Origin: Rosenbergiella australiborealis
GTDB lineage: Bacteria > Pseudomonadota > Gammaproteobacteria > Enterobacterales > Enterobacteriaceae
Reading direction: 5' to 3'
Assembly: GCF_018494035.1 (NCBI RefSeq)
Contig: NZ_JABBFO010000002.1
Location: 124,001 to 188,000 of the forward strand
Length of the DNA stretch: 64,000 nt
The position numbers and the translations under genes were made by a program. The notes under the pieces are model-generated. The model did not search any database. It was not told where the DNA came from and saw nothing but the letters and a program-made list of their open reading frames with translations. Positions 36,499-44,959 of the stretch are shown one piece after another. Position 1 is the stretch's first letter. Each line of letters starts with the position of its first letter.

Positions 36499-37799
36499 GC
36501 TTTGACTGTACGAATCGAGCGCTTATGCGAATAAATATCGAAGCTCGTTTTACCATGATATTTACCCATACCTGAAGGCCCTATCCCACCGAAAGGCAGT
36601 TGTGGACACATCGCATGCGTCAGCGCATCGTTAATTTGCGCATCCCCAGATTGAATCGTGCTAATAAAATCTAGAGCTGCTTGTTCATTACGACTAAAGA
36701 CATACAACGCCAAGGGTTTTTCATGGTGTTCGATGATATTTTTACGCACCGTGGCTAAATCATCATAAGTGATAATCGGTAAGATTGGCCCAAAAATTTC
36801 ATCTTGCATAAGGGCGTCGTCCCACTCAACGTCTGAAACTACGGTGGCTGAAAATTGACGGCTATTTTCTTGGTAATCACCGCCAAGTAGTACGCGACCT
36901 CTTGTTTTTTCTAAATAGCCGGCTAACTTTTCGATCTGCCGTTCACTGACTACTTTCCCTATATTTTTACCCTCATAGTCGCGACGAAGTGTGTTGATAA
37001 GCTTTTCAATAACTGATGATTTGATGGATGTAGGAACGAGAAGGTAGTCTGGAGCCACACAAGTTTGCCCGCTATTTAAGAACTTAGTAAAGGCAAGTCG
37101 CTCAACCAGTAGATCACTATCCGCATCTTCAAATACTACGACTGGGCATTTCCCACCTAGTTCGAGCACCACAGGGGCGAGCTGGTCCGCAGCGGCTTTC
37201 ATCACAATCTTGCCGACATTCGGGCTTCCGGTAAAAAAGAAAAAGTCGAAAGGTTTCGCCAAAAGAATTTCATTCTCCGTACGCCCCCCTTCAATCACCG
37301 TCACAATGTCGGCATCAAACGTTTTCTCTACGACCTTTTTGATCACAGCAGACGTCGCAGGAGTAGATTCCGAGGGTTTTAAAATCGCGGTATTGCCCGC
37401 GGCAATGGCACCGATCAACGGCGTTAAGGTTAAATTAAACGGATAATTAAAAGGACCGATAATGTACACCACCCCGTAAGGTTCTGCTCGAATTCGCCCT
37501 TCTGAACCTTCAAATGCCCCTGTTAAGGGAAACACCTCATCGACCGTCCAGGTGGCTAAGTTCTCAAGCATGACGTCAATTTCTTCCGTTACAGCACCAA
37601 TCTCGGCCATATCAATAATGTCTGGTGTCTTTCCTAAGTCGCTATCCAGTGCTTGGTAAATCTCTTGTTTATGCTCGAGAATAACACGTTTAAAACGCTC
37701 TAAAAGAGTTAGGCGCGTTGAAACATCAGCTGTTTTGCCAGATAAAAATGCTTTTTTCTGTGCATCAAAAGTCTGATCAATGATGGTTTGAATAGTCAT
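36495..37799 (-). CDS. Aldehyde dehydrogenase, class 3/benzaldehyde-coniferyl type
   Basis: 434 residues, the short ALDH3-like form with no C-terminal membrane tail. Motifs: GPFNYPFNLTLTPLIGAIAAGN, FTGSPNVGK (cofactor loop), catalytic Glu in LELGGK (about residue 205) and catalytic Cys in NSGQTCVAPDY (about residue 239). It oxidises an aldehyde to the acid with NAD(P)+. Neighbouring GMC alcohol dehydrogenase and ben genes make benzaldehyde or a similar aromatic aldehyde the best guess. It follows the outer-membrane protein gene by 16 nt, so they form one operon. Confidence 0.85.
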   Translation of the reverse strand: MTIQTIIDQTFDAQKKAFLSGKTADVSTRLTLLERFKRVILEHKQEIYQALDSDLGKTPDIIDMAEIGAVTEEIDVMLENLATWTVDEVFPLTGAFEGSEGRIRAEPYGVVYIIGPFNYPFNLTLTPLIGAIAAGNTAILKPSESTPATSAVIKKVVEKTFDADIVTVIEGGRTENEILLAKPFDFFFFTGSPNVGKIVMKAAADQLAPVVLELGGKCPVVVFEDADSDLLVERLAFTKFLNSGQTCVAPDYLLVPTSIKSSVIEKLINTLRRDYEGKNIGKVVSERQIEKLAGYLEKTRGRVLLGGDYQENSRQFSATVVSDVEWDDALMQDEIFGPILPIITYDDLATVRKNIIEHHEKPLALYVFSRNEQAALDFISTIQSGDAQINDALTHAMCPQLPFGGIGPSGMGKYHGKTSFDIYSHKRSIRTVKA

Positions 37800-37815
37800 T
37801 GTGTCCTCGTTATCA

Positions 37816-38697
37816 TTAGAATAAATAAAGTAGTCTTAGGTTTAGACCTGTATCTTTTTTATAGCCACTTTGCACATTGAAATCATGTATCAATTGCGTG
37901 CTAACTTGAAAATGTCCGGCGAAAAGTTGTTGGTACTCAAGACGCATTTGTTGGCTAGCCGTCTTTGTCTCGTTATAGTCGCCATCAAGGTGCTGACGGC
38001 CTCCCGTATAAAGTGCATAACCTAAGGCCATTTTTTGAGTATGATTGAAGTCATAACGTAAGTTAGTTTGGACTTCATAAGTAGGGTGCTGCGTTAAGGT
38101 CTGATCACCACTTCCGGCGTCATCATTATGACCATAGAAAACGCTATCTTGTAAAAGTTCAAAACTAAATTGCTTGTATAGCGGCTCAACCCAACCGATT
38201 TGTAAATCAGCTTTATACCGATTTTCACCGATATTAATGGCGTGATGTCGGTCATAATTTCCTAAGGGTAAGGTGAGTAATGGTGTTATCCCTACATAAC
38301 GTCCCACATATCCCGCTTGAGGTTGATTAACCACCCAAAAAGTTGCCCCGATAATCGGGTCACCGAATCCAGTTGCGTTCCCGAGTGATTGACCATTCAC
38401 GGATGCCCCACGTACCGCCCCATAGGGCAGTAAAATCTGCGGATCAACTAATATTCCCCCTATTTCGGTATAGTGGATAATCCGCGTGATCGACATTTCT
38501 GTACGTAAATACCCCTTATTGCGTTCACCTTGCTGATAAAAATCATTGGCTTCGCTGTACTGCAAATAGACCATGGCGAGATTGGTTCCAGCCGGAAGCG
38601 CATCGTAATCACCCGTATTAACATCGACGGCGAAGCTGTCAGTCGCGAATAAGGCTGTGGCGACTAGAAAACCGACTTGGCTAAGTGTTATTTTCAT
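37816..38697 (-). CDS. MetA-pathway-of-phenol-degradation family outer membrane protein
   Basis: 293 residues: signal peptide ending SFA (about residue 23), then alternating-polarity beta strands ending in a C-terminal aromatic (LLYLF), typical of outer-membrane barrels. It resembles the Phenol_MetA_deg (SphA/XylN-neighbour) family found in aromatic and terpenoid degradation clusters, where it probably lets hydrophobic substrates across the outer membrane. First gene of a two-gene operon with the ALDH; divergent from the GMC gene. Confidence 0.8.
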   Translation of the reverse strand: MKITLSQVGFLVATALFATDSFAVDVNTGDYDALPAGTNLAMVYLQYSEANDFYQQGERNKGYLRTEMSITRIIHYTEIGGILVDPQILLPYGAVRGASVNGQSLGNATGFGDPIIGATFWVVNQPQAGYVGRYVGITPLLTLPLGNYDRHHAINIGENRYKADLQIGWVEPLYKQFSFELLQDSVFYGHNDDAGSGDQTLTQHPTYEVQTNLRYDFNHTQKMALGYALYTGGRQHLDGDYNETKTASQQMRLEYQQLFAGHFQVSTQLIHDFNVQSGYKKDTGLNLRLLYLF

Positions 38698-38970
38698 TTT
38701 TATTTTATCCTGAACAGTTAGAGAATTTACTCAAACATATCGATCATACCCTATGAATAATCTAACAATTATGAAACATTGTTTTTTATTCTACGGTGCA
38801 TTTTAATTTATTGGTGAGTGCATAAAAAATTAAATCCATATATTTCAGTTTGTTAAAATAATTCTCGTTTTTAGCTTTTCACGTCATTTGTTAATTATTT
38901 GTATTGAGTTTTTCTGTTTTATTATTAAAAATAAATAACAGATAAGAGGGTAACCCTGTAAGGAAAAGCT
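38698..38970. promoter_or_regulatory. Divergent regulatory region of the alcohol/aldehyde oxidation genes
   Basis: 273 bp, very AT-rich, between the oppositely directed outer-membrane protein gene and the GMC gene. GTGCAT occurs twice at 38796 and 38818, 22 bp apart, each followed by an AT-rich tract. Two direct repeats two helical turns apart are the usual form of an AraC-family operator, so this is a candidate site for the regulator at 35581. Confidence 0.35.
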
Positions 38971-40566
38971 ATGAATCAGGAAAATTACGACGTCATTATT
39001 ATTGGTAGCGGCGCGGCAGGTTGCGTCATAGCAGGCTACCTAGCAGAAAATACCCAAGCGCGTATTGCCGTACTCGAAGCGGGCGTGAAGGATAAAGATC
39101 CCCTGATCCATATCCCGGCAGGATATGGACAAATTTTGGCTAAAGACCACCATGTTTGGCCTTATGATACCGTACCCCAGCATGGCTCGGTCCGTCGTTT
39201 TCGGATGGGAAAAGTGGTTGGCGGTGGGACTTCAATCAATGCGATGTGTTATGTACGCGGTCAAAAGCGCGACTTCGAGACTTGGTACGAGGCTAGCGGC
39301 AACGACCCAGATTGGTCTTTTGATAATTTATGGAAGACGTTTATTGAACAAGAAAAAAACGATACTTTTCACAATAAACACCACGGTATAAAAGGTCATC
39401 TCGCCGTACAATTACCCCACGGTATTAATGAGCTCAACCAGTATTGTTTAAAAGGTTTCCAGGAATATGGCTTGCCCTATAATCCCGACTATAACGGTGA
39501 CAGCCAAGTGGGAGTATCGCCCGTTCAAAGTAATGTGGGAGGTCAAAAACGCTGTAGTGCCTACGTTGCTCACCTCCAACGCCATATTGAATCAGGCAGA
39601 GTTACCTTACTGACTGAACACACTGTGCGTAAGGTATTATTTTCCGGCACGACGGCGACCGGGGTTGAAGTCGATGTTAACGGTACTATTAAGAACATCT
39701 CAGCCAAACAGGTCATTCTCTCTGCCGGTGCAGTGCAATCACCGGTTATTCTCAAACATTCGGGGATTGGTCCAGCCGCTGAGCTCAAACAATTTGGTAT
39801 AACAGTGACGGTTGATTTGCCGGGGGTTGGCGAAAACTTGCATGACCACCCTATTATTCCCGTCAGCGCTTACGTAAAAGGTGTATTAGGGTATCAAACG
39901 GCGGCACTCGGATTCGGAACTATCAAAGCGGGAATGCGCTACTATATTACGAAAGATGGGCCAGCATCCGGTAATGGTATTGAAACGGTATCCTATTGGA
40001 ACCCGCTGGATTTGACCGCCGAACCAACGGTACAGTGTTATCACGAGCCTATCATCTCAACCAATGGCTTAACCCCTACTGGTAGCCGTTCAGGTATTAC
40101 ATTTGCTTTAGTTGTCCTTCAACCCAAAAGTCGCGGGTCGGTTAAACTCTCTAGCCATGATCCCCTCGCTATGCCGTTGATTGATCCTAATTTTATCGGT
40201 GAACAATACGATTTAGACGTTGGTATTCAAGCCGTTAAATCAATGCGCGAGGTGATGAAACAAGAGTCGTTGGCTCAAGTTATTGAAGAAGAAGTGATGC
40301 CCGGTAAGCAAGTGACAACTGATGAAGAAATCGGCGAATTTGTCAAACAAGTCGCAACAACGATGTGGCATCCAGTTGGAACTTGTCGGATGGGTACCGA
40401 CGAGATGGCCGTGGTCGATGCCAACTTACAAGTCAGAGGCACCGATAATCTTTATGTCATTGATGCATCCATTATGCCTACCATCACCAGTGGTAATACT
40501 AATGCACCGACTCAAGCCTTAGCGTTAGTCGCCGCCAAACGCTTTGTAAAACGCTTTTACGCTTAG
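38971..40566 (+). CDS. GMC family FAD-dependent alcohol dehydrogenase
   Basis: 531 residues. FAD motif GSGAAG at about residues 12-17, GMC signature GKVVGGGTSINAM (about 83-95), and active-site His pair in WHPVGTCRMG and the C-terminal SGNTNAPT segment. It resembles choline dehydrogenase/AlkJ-type enzymes that oxidise primary alcohols to aldehydes and pass electrons to the respiratory chain. With the ALDH it would turn an alcohol into an acid; next to ben genes, benzyl alcohol is a reasonable candidate. Terminator follows. Confidence 0.87.
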   Translation: MNQENYDVIIIGSGAAGCVIAGYLAENTQARIAVLEAGVKDKDPLIHIPAGYGQILAKDHHVWPYDTVPQHGSVRRFRMGKVVGGGTSINAMCYVRGQKRDFETWYEASGNDPDWSFDNLWKTFIEQEKNDTFHNKHHGIKGHLAVQLPHGINELNQYCLKGFQEYGLPYNPDYNGDSQVGVSPVQSNVGGQKRCSAYVAHLQRHIESGRVTLLTEHTVRKVLFSGTTATGVEVDVNGTIKNISAKQVILSAGAVQSPVILKHSGIGPAAELKQFGITVTVDLPGVGENLHDHPIIPVSAYVKGVLGYQTAALGFGTIKAGMRYYITKDGPASGNGIETVSYWNPLDLTAEPTVQCYHEPIISTNGLTPTGSRSGITFALVVLQPKSRGSVKLSSHDPLAMPLIDPNFIGEQYDLDVGIQAVKSMREVMKQESLAQVIEEEVMPGKQVTTDEEIGEFVKQVATTMWHPVGTCRMGTDEMAVVDANLQVRGTDNLYVIDASIMPTITSGNTNAPTQALALVAAKRFVKRFYA

Positions 40567-40577
40567 CGCTCTTTTTA

Positions 40578-40606
40578 CCCTATGCTCCCCAAGCATAGGG
40601 GTTTTT
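40578..40606 (+). terminator. Terminator of the GMC gene
   Basis: A perfect 9-bp stem, CCCTATGCT with AGCATAGGG, 5-nt loop, then GTTTTTT. It also separates this gene from the convergent IclR gene. Confidence 0.9.
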
Positions 40607-40610
40607 TCGT

Positions 40611-41438
40611 TTAGAGCACGAGCGACAGCTCCATAGCTGCACGCTGTAGTCGCGGCAATATTCGCTGTTTTAATTCCCCCACAGTCATCTGACTGGTATT
40701 CATCCCCACATTCATCGCGGCCACTACCTTACCCCGTGCGGAATACATTGGTACGGCCAAAGATATCAGACCCAATTCAAGTTGTTGATCGTTCAGCGCA
40801 TACCCCTGTACTTTGATTTGCGCTAATCGTTCGCGCAGGGCTTGGGGATCAGTAAGGGTAAATGCCGTAAACGGTAGTAAAGGGGTTGTCGTCAGATAGT
40901 GCTCACGTTGGACATCGGGAAGCTCACTCAATAATACCTGCCCCATAGACGTCGCGTAGGCAGGTAGACGGCTTCCTCGACCTAAATCTATACGCATAAT
41001 TTTTTGCACTGATGATCGTGCAACATACACAATCATCCCTGAATCATAGGTCGCAACCGAACATGATTGGTTAATTTCTTTGGCGAGATAATTGAGGGCA
41101 TTTTGCGCATGCCGAGCTAAATCAGATCCTTGCAAATAGGCTTGACCTAAGGTCAAGACTTTTGGCAATAAATGAAAATAGCGATTATCGGAACTGTCCA
41201 CAAAACCTAATGCATTTAGAGTATAAAGACATCGTCTGACTGTTGCGCGATGTAAGCCGGTCGCTTGACTGATCTCAGCGGTCGAAAGAGCTTGATGGGC
41301 GGGACTAAAGGCTTGCAACACTATTAATCCCCGAGCAAGCGAGGTCATAAAGTTAGGATCGCCTTTATATTGGCGCTCTACTTGCGTAAAAAATTCAGTG
41401 ATGCTGACCAGTGCTGGATTAGTGATCTCTGGGCTCAT
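40611..41438 (-). CDS. pcaR: IclR family beta-ketoadipate pathway regulator (PcaR/PcaU-like)
   Basis: 275 residues. N-terminal winged HTH (LSTAEISQATGLHRATVRRCLYTL, about residues 51-74) and a C-terminal IclR effector domain (GSRLPAYATSMGQVLLSELP). It belongs to the PcaR/PcaU/PobR subgroup, which activates 3-oxoadipate pathway genes in response to 3-oxoadipate or protocatechuate. It is divergent from the cat-ben operon, with PcaR-type operator repeats in between, so it probably controls all eleven genes. Confidence 0.87.
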   Translation of the reverse strand: MSPEITNPALVSITEFFTQVERQYKGDPNFMTSLARGLIVLQAFSPAHQALSTAEISQATGLHRATVRRCLYTLNALGFVDSSDNRYFHLLPKVLTLGQAYLQGSDLARHAQNALNYLAKEINQSCSVATYDSGMIVYVARSSVQKIMRIDLGRGSRLPAYATSMGQVLLSELPDVQREHYLTTTPLLPFTAFTLTDPQALRERLAQIKVQGYALNDQQLELGLISLAVPMYSARGKVVAAMNVGMNTSQMTVGELKQRILPRLQRAAMELSLVL

Positions 41439-41534
41439 TTCTCATCTCCTCACGGTGCCAAAATCCAATATCGTTAATCATATCTTCTATTTTTAACATA
41501 GATCACAAATAAAACATTAGATTCACAATAGTAA

Positions 41535-41565
41535 CGATAATCGCACAAATGAATGTTATTCGCAC
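41535..41565. promoter_or_regulatory. PcaR-type operator, two direct repeats
   Basis: CGATAATCGCAC at 41535-41546 equals the last 12 bases of the Pseudomonas putida PcaR site as I recall it. A second, weaker copy TGTTATTCGCAC lies at 41554-41565, 19 bp further, on the same face of the helix. The pair sits 60-90 nt before the first gene of the operon. Confidence 0.55.
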
Positions 41566-41624
41566 TTGTTCGCTAGACTGAAGAGCGCATAGAGTGAGTT
41601 ATCAAACTTGAGTAAGGTTAAGCC

Positions 41625-42311
41625 ATGATTAATAAACTCTACCCTTCGTCACAGGATGCAATTGCTGACATTGCCGATGGCTCAGTCATTATGATCGGGG
41701 GGTTTGGCCCCGCAGGACAACCCGTCGAATTGATTGATGCGCTAATCGAGCATGCCCCCAAGCACCTCACTTTAATTAGTAATAATGCAGGCAATGGCGA
41801 CTTTGGCCTTGCCGCATTACTTAAGGCCGGCTGTGTGGATAAGATGATCTGCTCATTCCCACGGCAGAGCGATTCATGGGTCTTCGACCAGTTATACCGC
41901 GACAAACGTATCGAGCTTGAATTAGTCCCACAAGGCAACTTGGTGGCTCGTATTCAAGCTGCTGGGGCGGGTATCGGTGCTTTTTTTACCCCAACAGGTT
42001 TTGGTACTGCACTGACTGAGGGGAAAGAAACTCGCGTTATTAACGGCAAGCCTTATGTTTTGGAATATCCACTGTTCGCCGACTATGCCCTGATCAAATC
42101 ACACTGTGCAGACCGATGGGGTAACTTAACCTTTAATAAAGCTGGACGTAATTTTGGGCCGATCATGGCGAGTGCGGCAAAGTGCACGATTGCTCAAACG
42201 ACTCAGCTTGTACCCTTAGGGGGAATTAATCCTGAGCATGTCATTACTCCGGGGATTTACGTCACTCGGGTCGTTCACACGCCTCACGCGCAAACCCGTC
42301 TTTCCGCTTAG
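41625..42311 (+). CDS. pcaI: 3-oxoadipate CoA-transferase subunit A
   Basis: 228 residues, SCOT-type alpha subunit with the GGFGPAGQP glycine loop near residue 25 and the YPLFADYALI segment. With the next gene it transfers CoA from succinyl-CoA to 3-oxoadipate. First gene of an uninterrupted 9.4-kb operon in which the final common steps come first. The beta subunit starts 9 nt later. Also called catI in the catechol branch. Confidence 0.95.
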   Translation: MINKLYPSSQDAIADIADGSVIMIGGFGPAGQPVELIDALIEHAPKHLTLISNNAGNGDFGLAALLKAGCVDKMICSFPRQSDSWVFDQLYRDKRIELELVPQGNLVARIQAAGAGIGAFFTPTGFGTALTEGKETRVINGKPYVLEYPLFADYALIKSHCADRWGNLTFNKAGRNFGPIMASAAKCTIAQTTQLVPLGGINPEHVITPGIYVTRVVHTPHAQTRLSA

Positions 42312-42320
42312 GAGACCCTA

Positions 42321-42986
42321 ATGATCCCTTTCTCTCATCATCAGCTAGCTGAGCGTATCGCAAAAGATATCCCTGAGGGTGCCTATGTCAATCTGGGCAT
42401 CGGTTTACCCACTCTTATTGCCAATTATTTACCCAGTAATAAGGACATTTTTTTGCATAGCGAAAATGGTCTATTAGGAATGGGGCCCTATCCAGAAGCG
42501 CAACAAAGCGACCCTGATTTAATCAATGCAGGTAAGGAACCGGTAACCCTACTTCAGGGGGGCGCTTTTTTTCATCACGGTGACTCCTTTGCAATGATGC
42601 GTGGCGGGCATCTGGATATCTGTGTATTGGGCGCTTATCAGGTTTCCGCAACCGGCGATCTGGCAAATTGGAGCACTGGGAATCCAGATGCGATTCCAGC
42701 CGTTGGGGGGGCAATGGATCTGGCTACTGGGGCGAAAAAGGTGTTTGTTATGACGAATCATCTGACTCGCGATGGTCACAGTAAAATCGTCGAAACCTGT
42801 ACGTTTCCGCTAACCGGACTGGCGTGCATAGATCGTATTTATAGCGATCTCGCGGTTATGGACGTGACGGCAGAAGGGTTAGTGGTAACAGAAATTCTCG
42901 CCGATATCAGTGCAGAGGCATTACAGGCACTGACACCTGTTCCCCTCATGTTTGCAGCCACTGGACGGGAGGCAAAACATGAGTAA
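42321..42986 (+). CDS. pcaJ: 3-oxoadipate CoA-transferase subunit B
   Basis: 221 residues, beta subunit of the SCOT family. Catalytic Glu in LHSENGLLGMGPYP (about residue 51), preceded by the GIGLPTLIANYLP segment, and later GGAMDLATGAKK. It forms the heterodimer/tetramer with the alpha subunit and carries the covalent CoA-glutamyl intermediate. The 3' end overlaps pcaF by 8 nt. Confidence 0.95.
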   Translation: MIPFSHHQLAERIAKDIPEGAYVNLGIGLPTLIANYLPSNKDIFLHSENGLLGMGPYPEAQQSDPDLINAGKEPVTLLQGGAFFHHGDSFAMMRGGHLDICVLGAYQVSATGDLANWSTGNPDAIPAVGGAMDLATGAKKVFVMTNHLTRDGHSKIVETCTFPLTGLACIDRIYSDLAVMDVTAEGLVVTEILADISAEALQALTPVPLMFAATGREAKHE

Positions 42987-44208
42987 CCAAGCTTATCTTT
43001 GTCATGGACTGCGTACCCCTTTTGGACGGCTTAATGGTGGGCTTGCGGCAATACGCGCAGATGAATTAGCAGCCTTACCCTTGATTGCTCTACGTGACCG
43101 TTATCCGACCTTAGATCTGAGTCAAATTGATGACGTCATTTTAGGGTGTGCCAATCAGGCGGGTGAAGACAATCGCAACGTGGCGCGTATGGCGACACTG
43201 TTAGCTGGCTACCCAGAGACGATTCCCGGTGTGACGTTGAATCGTTTATGCGGATCGAGCCTCGATGCCGTTGCAATGGGGGCTAGAGCGATTAAAGCGG
43301 GTGAAGCGGATTTATTGATTGCAGGAGGTGTCGAGAGTATGTCCCGCGCCCCTTTTGTCATGGGTAAGGCTGATCATGCGTACAGCCGTGCAATGCAGCT
43401 CGAAGATACCACTATGGGCTGGCGCTTTGTGAACCCACGGTTAACCGCCCTGTACGGCACGGAAACGATGCCACAGACTGCAGAAAATTTGGCGCAACGA
43501 GACGGAATTACGCGCGCCGATCAAGATGCTTACGCACTGCGTAGCCAACAACGAACGGCAAAAGCGATCGAGCAAGGATTTTATGCCAGTCATACTATTT
43601 CAGTCCATCAACCTGCAACGCGTACTCAACGCGAAGTGAATCTCAGTATTGATGAACACCCACGGCTAACTACGCTCGAAGCCTTGCAGCGTCTCTCCCC
43701 GGTGGTACATACAACAGGGACGATTACTGCGGGTAACGCTTCGGGGTTAAATGATGGCGCTTGTGCTTTGTTGATGGCCAGTGAGCGAGCTATCCAGCAC
43801 CATCATTTACAACCAAGGGCCCGTATCGTGGCGAGTGCTTGCTGTGGGATTGCTCCTACCGTAATGGGGTTTGGTCCTGTAGATGCCGTGCATAAAGTGC
43901 TTAAACTGGCGGGATTGGCACTCAGTCAAATGGATGTTATCGAGTTGAACGAAGCTTTTGCCGCACAAGTGATCAGCTGTGCGCGGGCATTAGGGATCCC
44001 AGAAGATGCAGCGTGGTTAAACCCCAATGGTGGTGCCATTGCCTTAGGTCATCCACTCGGTGCGTCGGGAGGCAGACTGGTATTAAATGCCCTCCATCAA
44101 TTAGAGCTTCAACAAGGTCGCTATGCACTCTGCACCATGTGTATTGGTGTAGGCCAGGGTATCGCCATGATTATTGAGCGAGTCTCAGGAGGTCAATATG
44201 GATCTTGA
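42979..44208 (+). CDS. pcaF: 3-oxoadipyl-CoA thiolase
   Basis: 409 residues from MSNQAYLCHG, preceded by GGGAGGC; an upstream in-frame ATG lies deeper within pcaJ. Thiolase family: nucleophilic Cys in NRLCGSSLDA (about residue 90), NEAFA motif, GGAIALGHPLGASG, and the second Cys in CMCIGVGQG. It splits 3-oxoadipyl-CoA with CoA into acetyl-CoA and succinyl-CoA, the final step. Overlaps the 3' end of pcaJ and the start of pcaD. Confidence 0.95.
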   Translation: MSNQAYLCHGLRTPFGRLNGGLAAIRADELAALPLIALRDRYPTLDLSQIDDVILGCANQAGEDNRNVARMATLLAGYPETIPGVTLNRLCGSSLDAVAMGARAIKAGEADLLIAGGVESMSRAPFVMGKADHAYSRAMQLEDTTMGWRFVNPRLTALYGTETMPQTAENLAQRDGITRADQDAYALRSQQRTAKAIEQGFYASHTISVHQPATRTQREVNLSIDEHPRLTTLEALQRLSPVVHTTGTITAGNASGLNDGACALLMASERAIQHHHLQPRARIVASACCGIAPTVMGFGPVDAVHKVLKLAGLALSQMDVIELNEAFAAQVISCARALGIPEDAAWLNPNGGAIALGHPLGASGGRLVLNALHQLELQQGRYALCTMCIGVGQGIAMIIERVSGGQYGS

Positions 44209-44953
44209 TTATCGGCTGGATGGCCCGGATAACGCGCCAGTATTAGTTCTCTCCAACTCGTTGGGGACCCGCTGGTCACTTTGGGATGCCCAAGTTGAAA
44301 CGTGGAGTAAAACATTTCGTATTTTACGTTATAACACGCGCGGTCATGGGGGTAGCCCCGTTGGTCACTGTCAATTAACGCTGGAAAAACTTGGCCAAGA
44401 TGTTGTTGCACTGTTAGATCATCTGCACATCGCGCGGGCATATTTTTGTGGCATTTCCTTGGGCGGGCTGACGGGATTATGGCTCAATCGTTACGCGGCA
44501 GATCGTTTTGAGCGCATGGTTGTCGCTAACACGGCGGCGAAAATTGGTCACTACGAGGCGTGGATGTCTCGTGCAGCGCAGGTAAGACGCGAAGGTCTTA
44601 GCGCCCTGGCTGACAGTGCTGGTAGCCGTTGGTTTAGCGAAGCGTTTCTACGCGAACAGCCCGCTATCGTCGAACATTTCAAACAGGATCTTCGCCATTT
44701 ATCGGCACAGGGATATGCCAGTTGTTGTGAGGCATTGGCTAATGCCGACTTACGCGATGAAATTAACGCTTTGTCGTGTCCGCTCTTAGTCATCGCCGGA
44801 GTCTATGATCCAGTAACAACGGTGAGTGATGCAATCACTCTCGTACAACAAGTCAAACACAGCGAACTCCTCAGACTACCGGCTTCTCATTTATCAAATG
44901 TCGAATGCAGTACCACGTTCGCTCAATCTGTCACTCAGTTTCTTACTCGGTAG
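44198..44953 (+). CDS. pcaD: 3-oxoadipate enol-lactonase
   Basis: 251 residues from the ATG preceded by AGGAGG. Alpha/beta hydrolase: nucleophile Ser in CGISLGG (about residue 86), acid Asp in VYDPVT, late His in ASHLSN. It hydrolyses 3-oxoadipate enol-lactone to 3-oxoadipate, joining the catechol and protocatechuate branches. 11-nt overlap with pcaF; catB begins 6 nt later. Also named catD. Confidence 0.93.
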   Translation: MDLDYRLDGPDNAPVLVLSNSLGTRWSLWDAQVETWSKTFRILRYNTRGHGGSPVGHCQLTLEKLGQDVVALLDHLHIARAYFCGISLGGLTGLWLNRYAADRFERMVVANTAAKIGHYEAWMSRAAQVRREGLSALADSAGSRWFSEAFLREQPAIVEHFKQDLRHLSAQGYASCCEALANADLRDEINALSCPLLVIAGVYDPVTTVSDAITLVQQVKHSELLRLPASHLSNVECSTTFAQSVTQFLTR

Positions 44954-44959
44954 GTATTT

